This document shows positions 35,162-43,266 of a stretch of 56,414 bases of DNA, piece after piece; within the stretch, counting starts at the first letter, position 1, and the number at the start of each line of letters is the position of its first letter. The notes under the pieces were generated by a model, which was not told where the DNA came from, made no database searches, and saw only the letters and a program-made list of their open reading frames with translations. The DNA comes from a methanogenic archaeon (GTDB taxonomy: Archaea > Thermoplasmatota > Thermoplasmata > Methanomassiliicoccales > Methanomethylophilaceae). The position numbers were made by a program, and so were the translations under genes. The stretch spans positions 1 to 56,414 of the forward strand of contig CACWTF010000004.1 of assembly GCA_902763685.1 (NCBI GenBank), given 5' to 3'.

Positions 35162-36615
35162 TGGAAATGGCTGGCAAGGCACTCTGGTCCGGAAGGTTCG
35201 AACAGGGAATGGACGAGGGCACCCTCCACTTCACATCCTCGCTAGATGTGGACTCGAGGATGGCCTTCTACGACATCATGGGCTCGCTGGCCCACGTCCG
35301 CATGCTCAGGTCCTGCAAGATCATCCCCGAGGAGGATGCCGACGCCATCACCGAAGGACTGAGGAAACTGGCGGGCATGCTCGAGGAGGGCAAGCTCGAC
35401 CTCGACTACAGTCTGGAGGACATCCACACCAACATCGAGGTAAAACTAACTGCGATGATCGGTCCCGCCGGAGGCAAACTCCACACCGGGAGGAGCAGGA
35501 ACGACCAGGTCGCCACCGATTTCAAGATGTACCTGAGGGATGCCGCACTCAACTGCGTGGAGGCGGTCGACAGGCTCATCGCCTCCCTGCAGGATGTGGC
35601 CAAGGACCACCGCGACACCATCCTCCCCGGATTCACCCACATGCAGCACGCCCAGCCCGTCACGCTCGCGCAGCACATGCTCGCCCACGCGTTCAGGATG
35701 GGAAGGGATGCGGACAGGTTCATGGACGCCATCGAGAGGATGAACAAGTGCCCCCTCGGATCCGCCGCCCTTGCCGGTACCACCTACCGCATCGACAGGA
35801 AGCTCACCGCCGACCTCCTTGGGTTCAAGGATCCCACCGAGAACTCCATGGACACCGTCGGCAGCAGGGACTACGTCACCGAACTCGCATTCGATGCTTC
35901 GATGGCCGCCATCAGCCTCTCCTCCCTCTGCGAGGAACTGGTCCTGTGGTCGTCCCAGGAATTCGGATTCGTCACCATGGACGACAGGTACTCCACCGGC
36001 TCGTCCATCATGCCCCAGAAGAAGAATCCCGACATCTGCGAACTCACCAGGGGTAAGACCGGAGGCGTCATCGGAAGCCTCGTGACCATGCTGGTCACCA
36101 CCAAGAGCCTCCCTCTGTCCTACAACCGCGATCTCCAGGAGGACAAGAAACCCGTGATGGAATCGCTGCAGACCGTCACCGACTGTGCGAACATCATGGC
36201 CAAGGTCGTATCCACCATGAAAATCAACGAGGACAGGATGATGGAAGCCACCAAGAAAGGCTTTATCAATGCCACCGATCTCGCCGATTACCTGGTGACC
36301 AAAGGCGTTCCCTTCAGGGAGGCACACGGCATCGTCGGCGAGGCGGTCAGGTTCTGCGAGAGCAGACAGATCTACCTCGACGACCTTACCCTGGAGCAGT
36401 TCAAATCCTACTCCCCGCTCATCGAGGAGGATGTGTTCAATGCGATCTCCGTGAAGACCTGCGTCGAGAAGAGGGACTCCTACGGAGGCACCTCCCCCGC
36501 TTCCGCGGATGTACAGCTGGCACTCTCCCTGCAGGAGCTCTTCGACCGCGAGACCGCGGTAAGGCAGAAGGACATGCTCTACAAGAACTGCTGGGAGATC
36601 CTTCTCAAACAGTAA
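35161..36615 (+). CDS. argH: Argininosuccinate lyase
   Basis: 484 residues, ATG at 35161 sharing one base with the argG TGA (TGATG), though ATG 35167 (MAGKALWSGRFEQ) is also possible. Signatures: HTNIEVKL, GKLHTGRSRNDQVATD, TLPGFTHMQHAQPVT-type stretch, and the mobile loop GSSIMPQKKNPDICEL. It belongs to the fumarase/aspartase fold, cleaving argininosuccinate to arginine and fumarate. The length is normal for the family (about 460-490), which argues against a real fusion with argG. Confidence 0.94.
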   Translation: MEMAGKALWSGRFEQGMDEGTLHFTSSLDVDSRMAFYDIMGSLAHVRMLRSCKIIPEEDADAITEGLRKLAGMLEEGKLDLDYSLEDIHTNIEVKLTAMIGPAGGKLHTGRSRNDQVATDFKMYLRDAALNCVEAVDRLIASLQDVAKDHRDTILPGFTHMQHAQPVTLAQHMLAHAFRMGRDADRFMDAIERMNKCPLGSAALAGTTYRIDRKLTADLLGFKDPTENSMDTVGSRDYVTELAFDASMAAISLSSLCEELVLWSSQEFGFVTMDDRYSTGSSIMPQKKNPDICELTRGKTGGVIGSLVTMLVTTKSLPLSYNRDLQEDKKPVMESLQTVTDCANIMAKVVSTMKINEDRMMEATKKGFINATDLADYLVTKGVPFREAHGIVGEAVRFCESRQIYLDDLTLEQFKSYSPLIEEDVFNAISVKTCVEKRDSYGGTSPASADVQLALSLQELFDRETAVRQKDMLYKNCWEILLKQ

Positions 36616-36624
36616 AACCGCCCC

Positions 36625-36654
36625 GGGGGACCATCCCCCTAGGCATCATTTTTT
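36625..36654 (+). terminator. Terminator of argG-argH
   Basis: GGGGGA (36625-36630) / TCCCCC (36634-36639) hairpin with TAGGCATCATTTTTT following. It closes the operon 10 bp after the argH stop. Confidence 0.7.
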
Positions 36655-36772
36655 CTACATTTTTATTCCGACTCCCGATTTCGATTCAGCGTTCCTGGCA
36701 CTTGTTTTAATCTTGTGTATTCTATTTGCTAAAATATATTTTGCAATTAATTGCTAAAAGATTATTAGCAAA

Positions 36773-36781
36773 CTTTATAAA
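36773..36781 (+). promoter_or_regulatory. TATA box of the candidate small RNA
   Basis: CTTTATAAA; transcription would start near 36803, exactly where the first hairpin of the RNA begins (AAGAC, 36803-36808). Confidence 0.6.
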
Positions 36782-36802
36782 CCATGAACGCCTTCAAGTA
36801 TA

Positions 36803-36941
36803 CAAGACGAGGAAACCCACACATCCATCCTATCCAGTTTTCCGAGTCTTACGACCAGTAGTCAGGAGATGGGACCTGACCCTGGCCGCCTCCCTGCCAG
36901 CGAGTCAGAAGCGATGGGACCTCTGATTCGCTGGCTTTTTT
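36803..36941 (+). ncRNA. Candidate small RNA with three hairpins and intrinsic terminator
   Basis: About 139 nt between a good TATA box and a terminator. Hairpin 1: AAGAC...GGAAAC pairs with GTTTTCC...GTCTT (36846-36850), with a C-rich loop containing CATCCATCC. Hairpin 2: CCAG-TA-GTCAGG (36855-36866), loop AGATGGGA, CCTGAC-C-CTGG (36875-36885). Hairpin 3: CCAGCGAGTCAGA (36897-36909), loop AGCGATGGGACC, TCTGATTCGCTGG (36922-36934), then T6. Loops 2 and 3 share GATGGGA, complementary to CCATC in loop 1. No ORF in it looks real. It could be a trans-acting RNA or an upstream control element for the symporter. Confidence 0.55.
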
Positions 36942-37032
36942 ATCTAAAAAATCGGATCGACATTGCTATCAGCCGGATTCTGGGTGAACCATTATATCAG
37001 AGTCCCAGATACCCGTTAAGTATAGTGTTCCA

Positions 37033-38454
37033 ATGTCTTTCGATTCGTTCATTGACTCGGTATGGGAGTTCGACGATGTATTCTGGAATGTACCGTTCGC
37101 TCTCATCATTGCCTTAGGCATCTATGCCACGATAAAGTTCAGAGGTGTACAGTTCACCTACCTGAAGGAGATGTGCAGGGTCACGTTCACCCTGGAGAAG
37201 GATGCCAAGGGCAAGATCACCCCCCTGCACGTATTCTGCGTGAGCATGGGCAACCGTATCGGCGTTGGGAACATCGCCGGACCCATCACCGCACTGATCA
37301 TGGGAGGCCCCGGAGCCATCTTCTGGATGTGGATCTTCGCCACCCTCGGCGGGGCCACCAGCTTCGTGGAGACCACGGTCGGTCAGATCTTCAAGAGCAA
37401 GGACGAGAACGGAGAATACATCGGAGGCCCCGCCCACAACGTGGCCAAGGGTCTGAAATCAAAGAAATTCGGAATGCTCATGGCAGTCCTCATGATCATG
37501 GTGTATATCGGAGGATACGTCCTCTCCGAGATCTCCACTATTTCAACATCTTTCACCGGAGCTTACGAATTCGAGTACAACAACCTCGTCATAGCATTCA
37601 TCCTCTGCGTATTCGCTTTCATGGTCGCCCTCGGAGGATTCACACGCGTGGCCCAGGCATCCATCATCGTGGTCCCCGCCATGGCCATCGGATGGGTCAT
37701 CCTGACAGTAGCGGTAATCCTGATGAACGCCGGGGGAATCCCCGATGCGATCGAGGCCATATTCACCTGTGCGTTCAACGTCCCCGCCGCCGTAGGAGGA
37801 GGTGTGGGTTCCATGCTCACCATAGCATTGAGGAGGGGGATCTGGTCCAACGAGGCGGGAGAGGGTACCATCACCAACATCTCCTCCTCCGCGGATGTCT
37901 CCCATCCTGCCAAACAGGGACTGTCCCAGTCGGTAGGAGTGCTGTTCGACACGATCATCAGCACCCTCAGCGCACTTGTCATCCTGAGCTTCTTCCACGG
38001 CGACTACGATGCCATGATGGGTCTCGGGATCGAGGATTCCATGCCCCTGCTCGAACACGTCCTGAGCGAGAGCCTCGGCGGCATCGCACCAACGCTCGTG
38101 TTCTTCTTCATGTTCCTGTTCGCGATCACCTGCTTCATGGGAGACTACGTGATCGGGGAGAACAACCTGAAATTCATCACCAAGGATGTCAGGGCCAAGG
38201 TAGGGCTTGTGCTGCTGACCGTGGGCGTGGTGTTCTTCGCGGCCTACTTCGGATCGGACGGTCTCTATGCCATCATGGACGTGCTGCTGGCGATATGCGG
38301 TATCGTCAACTGTATCGTGATGTTCAAATTGGGTAAGTACGCCTACGAGGCATTCACCGATTACGTGAAACAGAAAAGGGCAGGGATCAAGGAGCCTGTG
38401 TTTCACAAAAGTGCACTCTCCGATCCCTCGGGCGTAACCGAATGGGACGACTGA
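37033..38454 (+). CDS. AGCS-family alanine/glycine:cation symporter
   Basis: 473 residues, about eleven membrane helices. Family marks are FCVSMGNRIGVGNIAGPITA (about 73-92), GGPGAIFWMWIFATLGGATSF and GIWSNEAGEGTITNISSSA (about 272-290). AGCS (DAACS) carriers import D/L-alanine or glycine with Na+ or H+. It has its own TATA-like element about 35-40 bp upstream, separate from the small RNA ahead of it. Confidence 0.92.
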   Translation: MSFDSFIDSVWEFDDVFWNVPFALIIALGIYATIKFRGVQFTYLKEMCRVTFTLEKDAKGKITPLHVFCVSMGNRIGVGNIAGPITALIMGGPGAIFWMWIFATLGGATSFVETTVGQIFKSKDENGEYIGGPAHNVAKGLKSKKFGMLMAVLMIMVYIGGYVLSEISTISTSFTGAYEFEYNNLVIAFILCVFAFMVALGGFTRVAQASIIVVPAMAIGWVILTVAVILMNAGGIPDAIEAIFTCAFNVPAAVGGGVGSMLTIALRRGIWSNEAGEGTITNISSSADVSHPAKQGLSQSVGVLFDTIISTLSALVILSFFHGDYDAMMGLGIEDSMPLLEHVLSESLGGIAPTLVFFFMFLFAITCFMGDYVIGENNLKFITKDVRAKVGLVLLTVGVVFFAAYFGSDGLYAIMDVLLAICGIVNCIVMFKLGKYAYEAFTDYVKQKRAGIKEPVFHKSALSDPSGVTEWDD

Positions 38455-38477
38455 ACCGAATATCTTTTCACACCTCT

Positions 38478-38505
38478 GGGCCTTCCTTTCGGAAGGCCCC
38501 CTTAT
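38478..38505 (+). terminator. Terminator of the symporter gene
   Basis: GGGCCTTCC-TTTC-GGAAGGCCC (38478-38499), 24 bp after the stop. The downstream T content is low (CCTTATG), so efficiency is uncertain. Confidence 0.6.
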
Positions 38506-38520
38506 GAGTTAGGGACTTAG

Positions 38521-38538
38521 GGGGGGTGGGCACCCCCC
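38521..38538 (-). terminator. GC-only hairpin after hcp
   Basis: GGGGGGTG-GG-CACCCCCC, an 8-bp perfect stem just after the minus-strand stop at 38549. No T run follows on the minus strand, so it may stabilise the mRNA 3' end rather than terminate. Confidence 0.4.
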
Positions 38539-38548
38539 GATTATCCGC

Positions 38549-40078
38549 TCACTGGTCCGTGATGTTCAGGATGACCATGTCTTCCCTGACGGTCGAGTTG
38601 CCCTTGATACCGAAGTTCTTTACCAGGACATCCAGGATTCCGGGGCTTATGAACTTGGGGAGTCTAGGACCCAGCATGATATCCTTCACGCCTAGGCTGA
38701 GCAGGGTGAGCAGGACGAGGACTGCCTTCTGCTCGTACCAGGAGATGTTGAAGGACAGGGGCAGACCGTTAACGTCGGTCCCGAAGACCTCGGCCAGCTT
38801 AAGAGCGATGACGACCAGCGAATAACAGTCGTTGCACTGTCCGGCATCGATCAGGCGGGGGATTCCGCCTATGTCGCCCAGATCGAGCCTGTTCAGTCTG
38901 TACTTGGCACAGCCTGCCGTAAGGATCACGGTGTCCTTAGGCAGTGATTCGGCAAAATCGGTGTAATATGACCTCTTCCCGAAATGCCCGTCGCATCCCG
39001 CCATGACCACAAACCTGCTGATGGCCCCCGACTTCACGGCTCCGACGATGGTGTCTGCGAGAGACAGCACCTGACTGTGTCCGAATCCGATGGTGATCTC
39101 CCTGTCATCGATCTGCTCGGGCGGCATACACCTCTTGGCCTGCTCGATGACCTTGCTGAAATCCTTCTTTCCGTCAACTGATGGGATATTGCATGCCCCG
39201 GGTATGCCTGCGGTACCGGTTGTGTAGAGTCTGTCGGCGTAGGATTCCTTGGGAATCAGGACACAGTTGGTGGTGGCGATGATAGGTCCGTTGAATCTCG
39301 CGAACTCCTCCTTCTGTGCATACCAGGCACCGCCGTAGTTGCCTACGAGATTCTTGTACTTCTTGAAAGCGGGATAGGAAGACGCAGAGAGCATCTCGCC
39401 GTGTGTGTAGACGTCCACTCCGGTGCCCTGGGTCTGTTCGAGGAGCTGCTCCAGGTCCCTGAGGTCGTGACCCGTGATGAGGATGCCGGGATTCTTACCG
39501 ACACCGGTGCGTACCTTGGTTATCTCGGGGGTCCCGTAGGTCTCGGTGTTAGCCTTATCCAAAAGTGCCAGAACGGTAGCTCCGACAGAACCGCATTCCA
39601 TGTTGAGGGCGACGAGTTCATCTGCCGAGAGGGACTTTGCGAGAGAGGCGAGGGCCTTCCTCATGAATGCGGTGACGGTATCGTCGCAGTATCCGAGGAC
39701 GCGTGCGTGATGGTAGTATGCCGCCATTCCCTTGAGTCCGAACAGCAGGAGCTCCTTGAGGGACCTAAGGTCTTCGTCGGCATCTAGTGAAACGATGTCG
39801 GGAACACGTATATCGACAGGCGCCCCGATGAGTTCGCGGGCAGCCTCAGTGAGCGAAACGATCCTCGATTCGTCGAAATTCGTGTTGCTGAGGGTCATGA
39901 AGAGACCGTCGACGATCACCTCGTCCGTGTGAGTGTCGTTCTTTCCCGAAGCGGCCAGTTCGATCAGGGTCCCTATGAGGGTATCCATGGCGGCAGAAAG
40001 ATCCTCGGTCTTTCCGCATATTCCGATCTTAGTACATCCTGCGGGGGCACAGGCCTCTTCACACTGTCTGCAAAGCAT
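38549..40078 (-). CDS. hcp: Hybrid cluster protein (hydroxylamine reductase)
   Basis: 509 residues. The N-terminal cluster ligands are C3, C6, C15 and C21 in [20 protein letters not shown]. Hybrid-cluster ligands appear in order: NMECGS (about 160), [16 protein letters not shown] with the family Glu/His, [25 protein letters not shown] and [10 protein letters not shown]. Hcp is a cytosolic Fe-S enzyme acting on hydroxylamine or nitric oxide, common in strict anaerobes under nitrosative stress. An AGGAG element precedes ATG 40078, and the promoter holds a dyad operator. Confidence 0.94.
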   Translation of the reverse strand: MLCRQCEEACAPAGCTKIGICGKTEDLSAAMDTLIGTLIELAASGKNDTHTDEVIVDGLFMTLSNTNFDESRIVSLTEAARELIGAPVDIRVPDIVSLDADEDLRSLKELLLFGLKGMAAYYHHARVLGYCDDTVTAFMRKALASLAKSLSADELVALNMECGSVGATVLALLDKANTETYGTPEITKVRTGVGKNPGILITGHDLRDLEQLLEQTQGTGVDVYTHGEMLSASSYPAFKKYKNLVGNYGGAWYAQKEEFARFNGPIIATTNCVLIPKESYADRLYTTGTAGIPGACNIPSVDGKKDFSKVIEQAKRCMPPEQIDDREITIGFGHSQVLSLADTIVGAVKSGAISRFVVMAGCDGHFGKRSYYTDFAESLPKDTVILTAGCAKYRLNRLDLGDIGGIPRLIDAGQCNDCYSLVVIALKLAEVFGTDVNGLPLSFNISWYEQKAVLVLLTLLSLGVKDIMLGPRLPKFISPGILDVLVKNFGIKGNSTVREDMVILNITDQ

Positions 40079-40093
40079 CTTGATTTCACTCCT

Positions 40094-40139
40094 AATATCT
40101 TTTTGATATTTGATATAGATAAGATACTATGATATAAAT
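40094..40139 (-). promoter_or_regulatory. hcp promoter with AATATC-T5-GATATT dyad
   Basis: Minus-strand TATA ATTTATATC lies at about 40131-40139. The perfect inverted repeat AATATC (40094-40099), TTTTT, GATATT (40105-40110) covers the expected transcription start 25 bp downstream. A nitrosative-stress or redox repressor could act here, since hcp is normally induced by NO or hydroxylamine. Confidence 0.6.
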
Positions 40140-40311
40140 ACGGAAAGTTTCTGAAAGGAAACCGCAAATCATACCTGCGGATTATCAAAAACCGGGGCAT
40201 CGAACGAAGAAATGGTGACGATGTATCCGCCCGACGGAATGACAGACGGCAGAAAGTACCGGAATAATAAAGGAAAAGGCGGGAAGACCCGCCTGTGGAT
40301 TTGGGAAAATC

Positions 40312-40683
40312 TCACTTGAGATCGAACTTGATGTCGTCATCCTCGGTGACATCGAACTTGACGGATGCACCGGAGAGGAGTGAGGACACGGATGTCTTGA
40401 CCTTGTCGAGATCCACGTGCTTGGGGCTGTAGCTCTGGACGTAGAACTCCTTGCGGTCCATGGGGAAGACGATCCTCACCCTGGCCTTCCTGATGTATCC
40501 CTCGGGTTTGCGGTTCTGTTCCAGATCGTCCATATTGAGGTTGAGGATCATGGTGAATTCCTCCTCCTCGGGCACCTGGTCAGCCTGGATGAGCACGGAC
40601 TTGAGGATGTCGGGGAAGACAGGTGCGAGGTCCTTGTAGTCGCTTCCGTCCTTGAGAATGAAGTGGACGCTGGATTTTGCCAT
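40312..40683 (-). CDS. Conserved hypothetical protein
   Basis: 123 residues, soluble, beginning MAKSSVHFILKDGSDYKDLA. It mixes strands (TMILNLNMDD, ARVRIVFPMDRKEFYVQSYS) with acidic loops and ends VTEDDDIKFDLK. No cysteine, membrane segment or catalytic motif is evident. It is divergent from the thiD-thiN gene with about 100 bp between starts. I do not recognise the family. Confidence 0.7.
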   Translation of the reverse strand: MAKSSVHFILKDGSDYKDLAPVFPDILKSVLIQADQVPEEEEFTMILNLNMDDLEQNRKPEGYIRKARVRIVFPMDRKEFYVQSYSPKHVDLDKVKTSVSSLLSGASVKFDVTEDDDIKFDLK

Positions 40684-40781
40684 GATTCCGCAATAGCGTG
40701 ACGATATATTTTATCTTCGGACTCGGCGTCCGCCGCCATAGCAAAAATAGATTTTTCTACACCCGCGCAATAGGGATATCG

Positions 40782-42074
40782 ATGAGAACCGCTCTTACCG
40801 TAGCGGGCTCGGATTCCGTCGGAGGAGCCGGCATTCAGGCCGACATCAAGGCAATGTCCTCCGTGGGTGTCCACGCCGCTACCGTCATCACCGCTGTTAC
40901 CGCTCAGAATACCTGCAGCGTCAGCGAGATCTATCCTTTACCGGCTGATGCGGTACAGGCACAACTCGATGCCGTACTCTCGGACTGTGATATCAAAGCA
41001 GTCAAAACCGGTATGCTTTACAGTGCGGAGATAGTCAACGTGGTCGCCGATGCCTTCGAGGACCACAGTGCTCCCCTCGTCGTAGACCCGGTGATGATCG
41101 CCACCGTAGGCGACAAGCTGTACGACAGGAGCTATCTCCGTGCACTGAAGGAGAAACTGCTTCCCATATGCGAACTGGTGACCCCGAACAAACACGAGGC
41201 CGAACAGCTCGCGGGCATAAAGATCGATTCCGAGGACGATGCGATCTACGCATGCGAACTCATCGGCAGGGAGGGATCCTCCGTCCTGCTGAAGGGAGGA
41301 CACATGATGGGTAACAACGTGATAGATTACCTCTATCTCTCCTCCGGGATCAACAAGATAACCAACCCCCGCCTGAAGAAGGCCGGGCACGGATCCGGAT
41401 GCACCCTGTCCTCGTTCATCACCGCCAACATGGCCAACGGTCTCGACCTGGTCACCGCGGTGTTCGAATCCAGGAAGATGATCCAGACCTCCATACAGAC
41501 CCAGTACTCCATCGGAAAGGGTGTGCCGGTGGTCAACCCCATCGTCAAGCTCGCCAAGAAGGAGGACAACGCCAAGGTGGAGATCCTCCGCGAACTGGAT
41601 TCCGCCGCGGACATCCTCGGTGAGACCATCCCGCTGGAGCTCGTCCCCGCCAAGGGAATGAACATTGCTTACGCCGTGAAGAACGCCAAGGGCCCTGAGG
41701 AGATCGCTGCCGTGGACGGACGCATGAGCGTCCACAACGGCAACGTGAAGAAAGGCGGACAGATCAAATACGGTGCCGCCGAGCACCTGTCCTATGTCCT
41801 TCTCGAGGTCATGAAGACCAATCCCGAGATCAGGTGCGTCCTGGAGATCAAGGCCGACAAGCCCCTGGTCAGGGACCTGGAAGCCGCCGGACTGAAAGCT
41901 GTTCCCGCTGTCAGGCAGAACGGCGAGTCCATCGGGAAGACCATCCGCGGAAGCGTCGAGGGATGCAAGACCTTCCCCGATGCCATCTACGAACTGGACG
42001 GCAGGAACCCCAAGGCCACCATCTTCGGAACGAACCCCAAGAACGTTCTTTCGAAGTTCGACAAACTCTTCTGA
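40782..42074 (+). CDS. thiDN: Bifunctional HMP-phosphate kinase / thiamin-phosphate synthase (ThiD-ThiN fusion)
   Basis: 430 residues from ATG 40782 (MRTALTVAGSDSVGGAGIQ). Residues 1 to about 255 are ThiD, a ribokinase-fold enzyme with AGSDSVGGAGIQAD at the start, PLVVDPVMIA (substrate) and GHGSGCTLSSFITAN (anion hole and catalytic GSGCT). From about 265 on lies ThiN (VKLAKKEDNAKVEILRELDSA and KTIRGSVEGCKTFPDAIYEL), the archaeal thiamin-phosphate synthase. It makes HMP-PP and couples it with the thiazole. An upstream in-frame start (40698) would add 28 residues foreign to ThiD. Confidence 0.93.
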   Translation: MRTALTVAGSDSVGGAGIQADIKAMSSVGVHAATVITAVTAQNTCSVSEIYPLPADAVQAQLDAVLSDCDIKAVKTGMLYSAEIVNVVADAFEDHSAPLVVDPVMIATVGDKLYDRSYLRALKEKLLPICELVTPNKHEAEQLAGIKIDSEDDAIYACELIGREGSSVLLKGGHMMGNNVIDYLYLSSGINKITNPRLKKAGHGSGCTLSSFITANMANGLDLVTAVFESRKMIQTSIQTQYSIGKGVPVVNPIVKLAKKEDNAKVEILRELDSAADILGETIPLELVPAKGMNIAYAVKNAKGPEEIAAVDGRMSVHNGNVKKGGQIKYGAAEHLSYVLLEVMKTNPEIRCVLEIKADKPLVRDLEAAGLKAVPAVRQNGESIGKTIRGSVEGCKTFPDAIYELDGRNPKATIFGTNPKNVLSKFDKLF

Positions 42075-42107
42075 GAGGACGGCCGAAAGGCCGTTCTCAT
42101 TACTTTT
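42075..42107 (+). terminator. Terminator of thiDN
   Basis: GAGGACGGCC-GAAA-GGCCGTTCTC (42075-42098) with one G-T pair, followed by ATTACTTTTT. It begins right after the TGA. Confidence 0.8.
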
Positions 42108-42130
42108 TAATTAATTAGGAAGAAAGGGAA

Positions 42131-42149
42131 CCGGGGCTGTTTGCCCCGG
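42131..42149 (-). terminator. Terminator of the FKBP gene
   Basis: CCGGGGC-TGTTT-GCCCCGG, 14 bp after the minus-strand stop at 42163; downstream minus-strand TTCCCTTTCTTCC is pyrimidine-rich. Confidence 0.65.
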
Positions 42150-42162
42150 TATGGAATGTGTT

Positions 42163-43134
42163 TCAGTTCTTGGAGACGATCTTCACGACGAAGTACAGAT
42201 CAATTCCAGAAATGATGGCAGTACTATCAGTAACTGCGTTGTAAATGATATTGGAACCGTCTACTCCAACAATGTTGCAGATAACCTTGGGGAACATCTT
42301 GAGTCCAATCATTTCGATGGCATTGTACTCAGTAGTGCCAACCTTGACTTTTGCAGGATCGCCTTCAGCATCCTTAGCATCAATCTTGGGGTCGACAGTC
42401 AGAGTGTATGCGAGATCATATCCTGCTGTATCTACGTGGAGCATCACTTTTCCGAGTGCGGTGTTGTATACCTCATAATCCTTACCAGCAACAAGGTTGT
42501 AACTTACCTGATAACTGTTCCCGTTGGGTATTGCGCGTATTACAACAGGATCGCCTGACACAGACTCTTTCATTCCATCATAAGTGAATTCGACAAGAGC
42601 AGATATGGTTCCATCGTATCCGAAGAAAGACTTTATTTCGCTAAGGGACATATTGAACGAATTAATTTGTGTGAAGGAACCACTAGTCGCCAATTTGTTT
42701 TCAACTGCGGCATGATAACCAATGAATGCAGGGACTCTAACGGTATCTCCGACTTTTTTGCCCATGAGTGCCTCTTCAAACTGGGAAAGGAACTTTCCAG
42801 CACCCAGAGTGATAGCGGTACTGCCAAAGCTAGTCTTGTTGAAAGATGAGACAAACAAATTGTTACTATTCTTGCCAACACTGCTGAGGGTGGTATCAAA
42901 AATGACGGGTTTTACCTCATCGGTACCCTGATCATAATAAGCGTATAACGAACCGGTATAGTCGATTGTGACGGAATCCCCGTACTGTACAGTCTCTGAA
43001 CTATCACCGGAAATCTGGTCGCTCGCCCATGTCCCGATGACGATTGCACACGCCAAAAGGAGTACGACGAAGCACACCATGGTGATGGGCTCGTGTTCCC
43101 TTTTCATACCTTTACTCTCTTCGGCACCAGCCAT
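42163..43134 (-). CDS. Membrane-anchored FKBP-type peptidyl-prolyl isomerase
   Basis: 323 residues from ATG 43134. One membrane anchor (TMVCFVVLLLACAIVIGTWA, about 19-38) then an exported domain. The FKBP core is VQYGDSVTIDYTGSL (about 49-63), VIFDTT, then GKFLSQFEEALMGKKVGDTV with insertions that suit the archaeal SlyD-like or long-FKBP layout. The rest (about 150-323) is unassigned beta-rich sequence. It probably assists folding outside the membrane. Base composition is visibly more AT-rich than the thiamin genes on both sides, and minus-strand CTTTTATAGG (43163-43172) gives a TATA 30 bp upstream. Confidence 0.8.
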   Translation of the reverse strand: MAGAEESKGMKREHEPITMVCFVVLLLACAIVIGTWASDQISGDSSETVQYGDSVTIDYTGSLYAYYDQGTDEVKPVIFDTTLSSVGKNSNNLFVSSFNKTSFGSTAITLGAGKFLSQFEEALMGKKVGDTVRVPAFIGYHAAVENKLATSGSFTQINSFNMSLSEIKSFFGYDGTISALVEFTYDGMKESVSGDPVVIRAIPNGNSYQVSYNLVAGKDYEVYNTALGKVMLHVDTAGYDLAYTLTVDPKIDAKDAEGDPAKVKVGTTEYNAIEMIGLKMFPKVICNIVGVDGSNIIYNAVTDSTAIISGIDLYFVVKIVSKN

Positions 43135-43162
43135 TATAATCGGGACTCGCATCCTGCTATTC

Positions 43163-43198
43163 CTATAAAAGAACATCGCGGGCGCGTTTATAAAGTCC
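43163..43198. promoter_or_regulatory. Divergent TATA elements between FKBP and the thi operon
   Basis: CCTATAAAAG (43163-43172) serves the minus strand, at about 30 bp from the FKBP ATG. GTTTATAAAG (43189-43198) is oriented for the thi operon, but a nearer ATTTTAACC (about 43241-43249) fits a leaderless thiM start. No THI-box riboswitch is recognisable here. Confidence 0.45.
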
Positions 43199-43266
43199 GA
43201 TATTCCATTGCCATAATCATCCATCTTACCCATCAGGATTTTAACCCGCACACGGATACGCAAAGG

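Larger units (their letters stand above)
36616..37032 (+). other. 417-bp intergenic region with a small RNA unit
   Basis: After the argH terminator there is an AT-rich stretch with repeats of TTGCTAAA / TTAGCAAA (36726-36772), the TATA box and small RNA described separately (36773-36941), then a second TATA-like ATTATATCA (about 36990-36998) positioned for the symporter start at 37033. No protein gene is supported. Confidence 0.6.

Noticed and set aside
33916-36615. A natural ArgG-ArgH fusion enzyme
   Set aside because: The ArgG C-terminus and stop are intact in another frame and argH has its own start; the fusion is the product of a frameshift.
36726-36926. 66-codon ORF over the small RNA
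   Set aside because: It starts upstream of the TATA box, has no ribosome site, and its sequence follows RNA stems rather than protein patterns.
43135-43266. TPP riboswitch before thiM
   Set aside because: No CTGAGA or other THI-box core sequence, and the thiM transcript seems leaderless.
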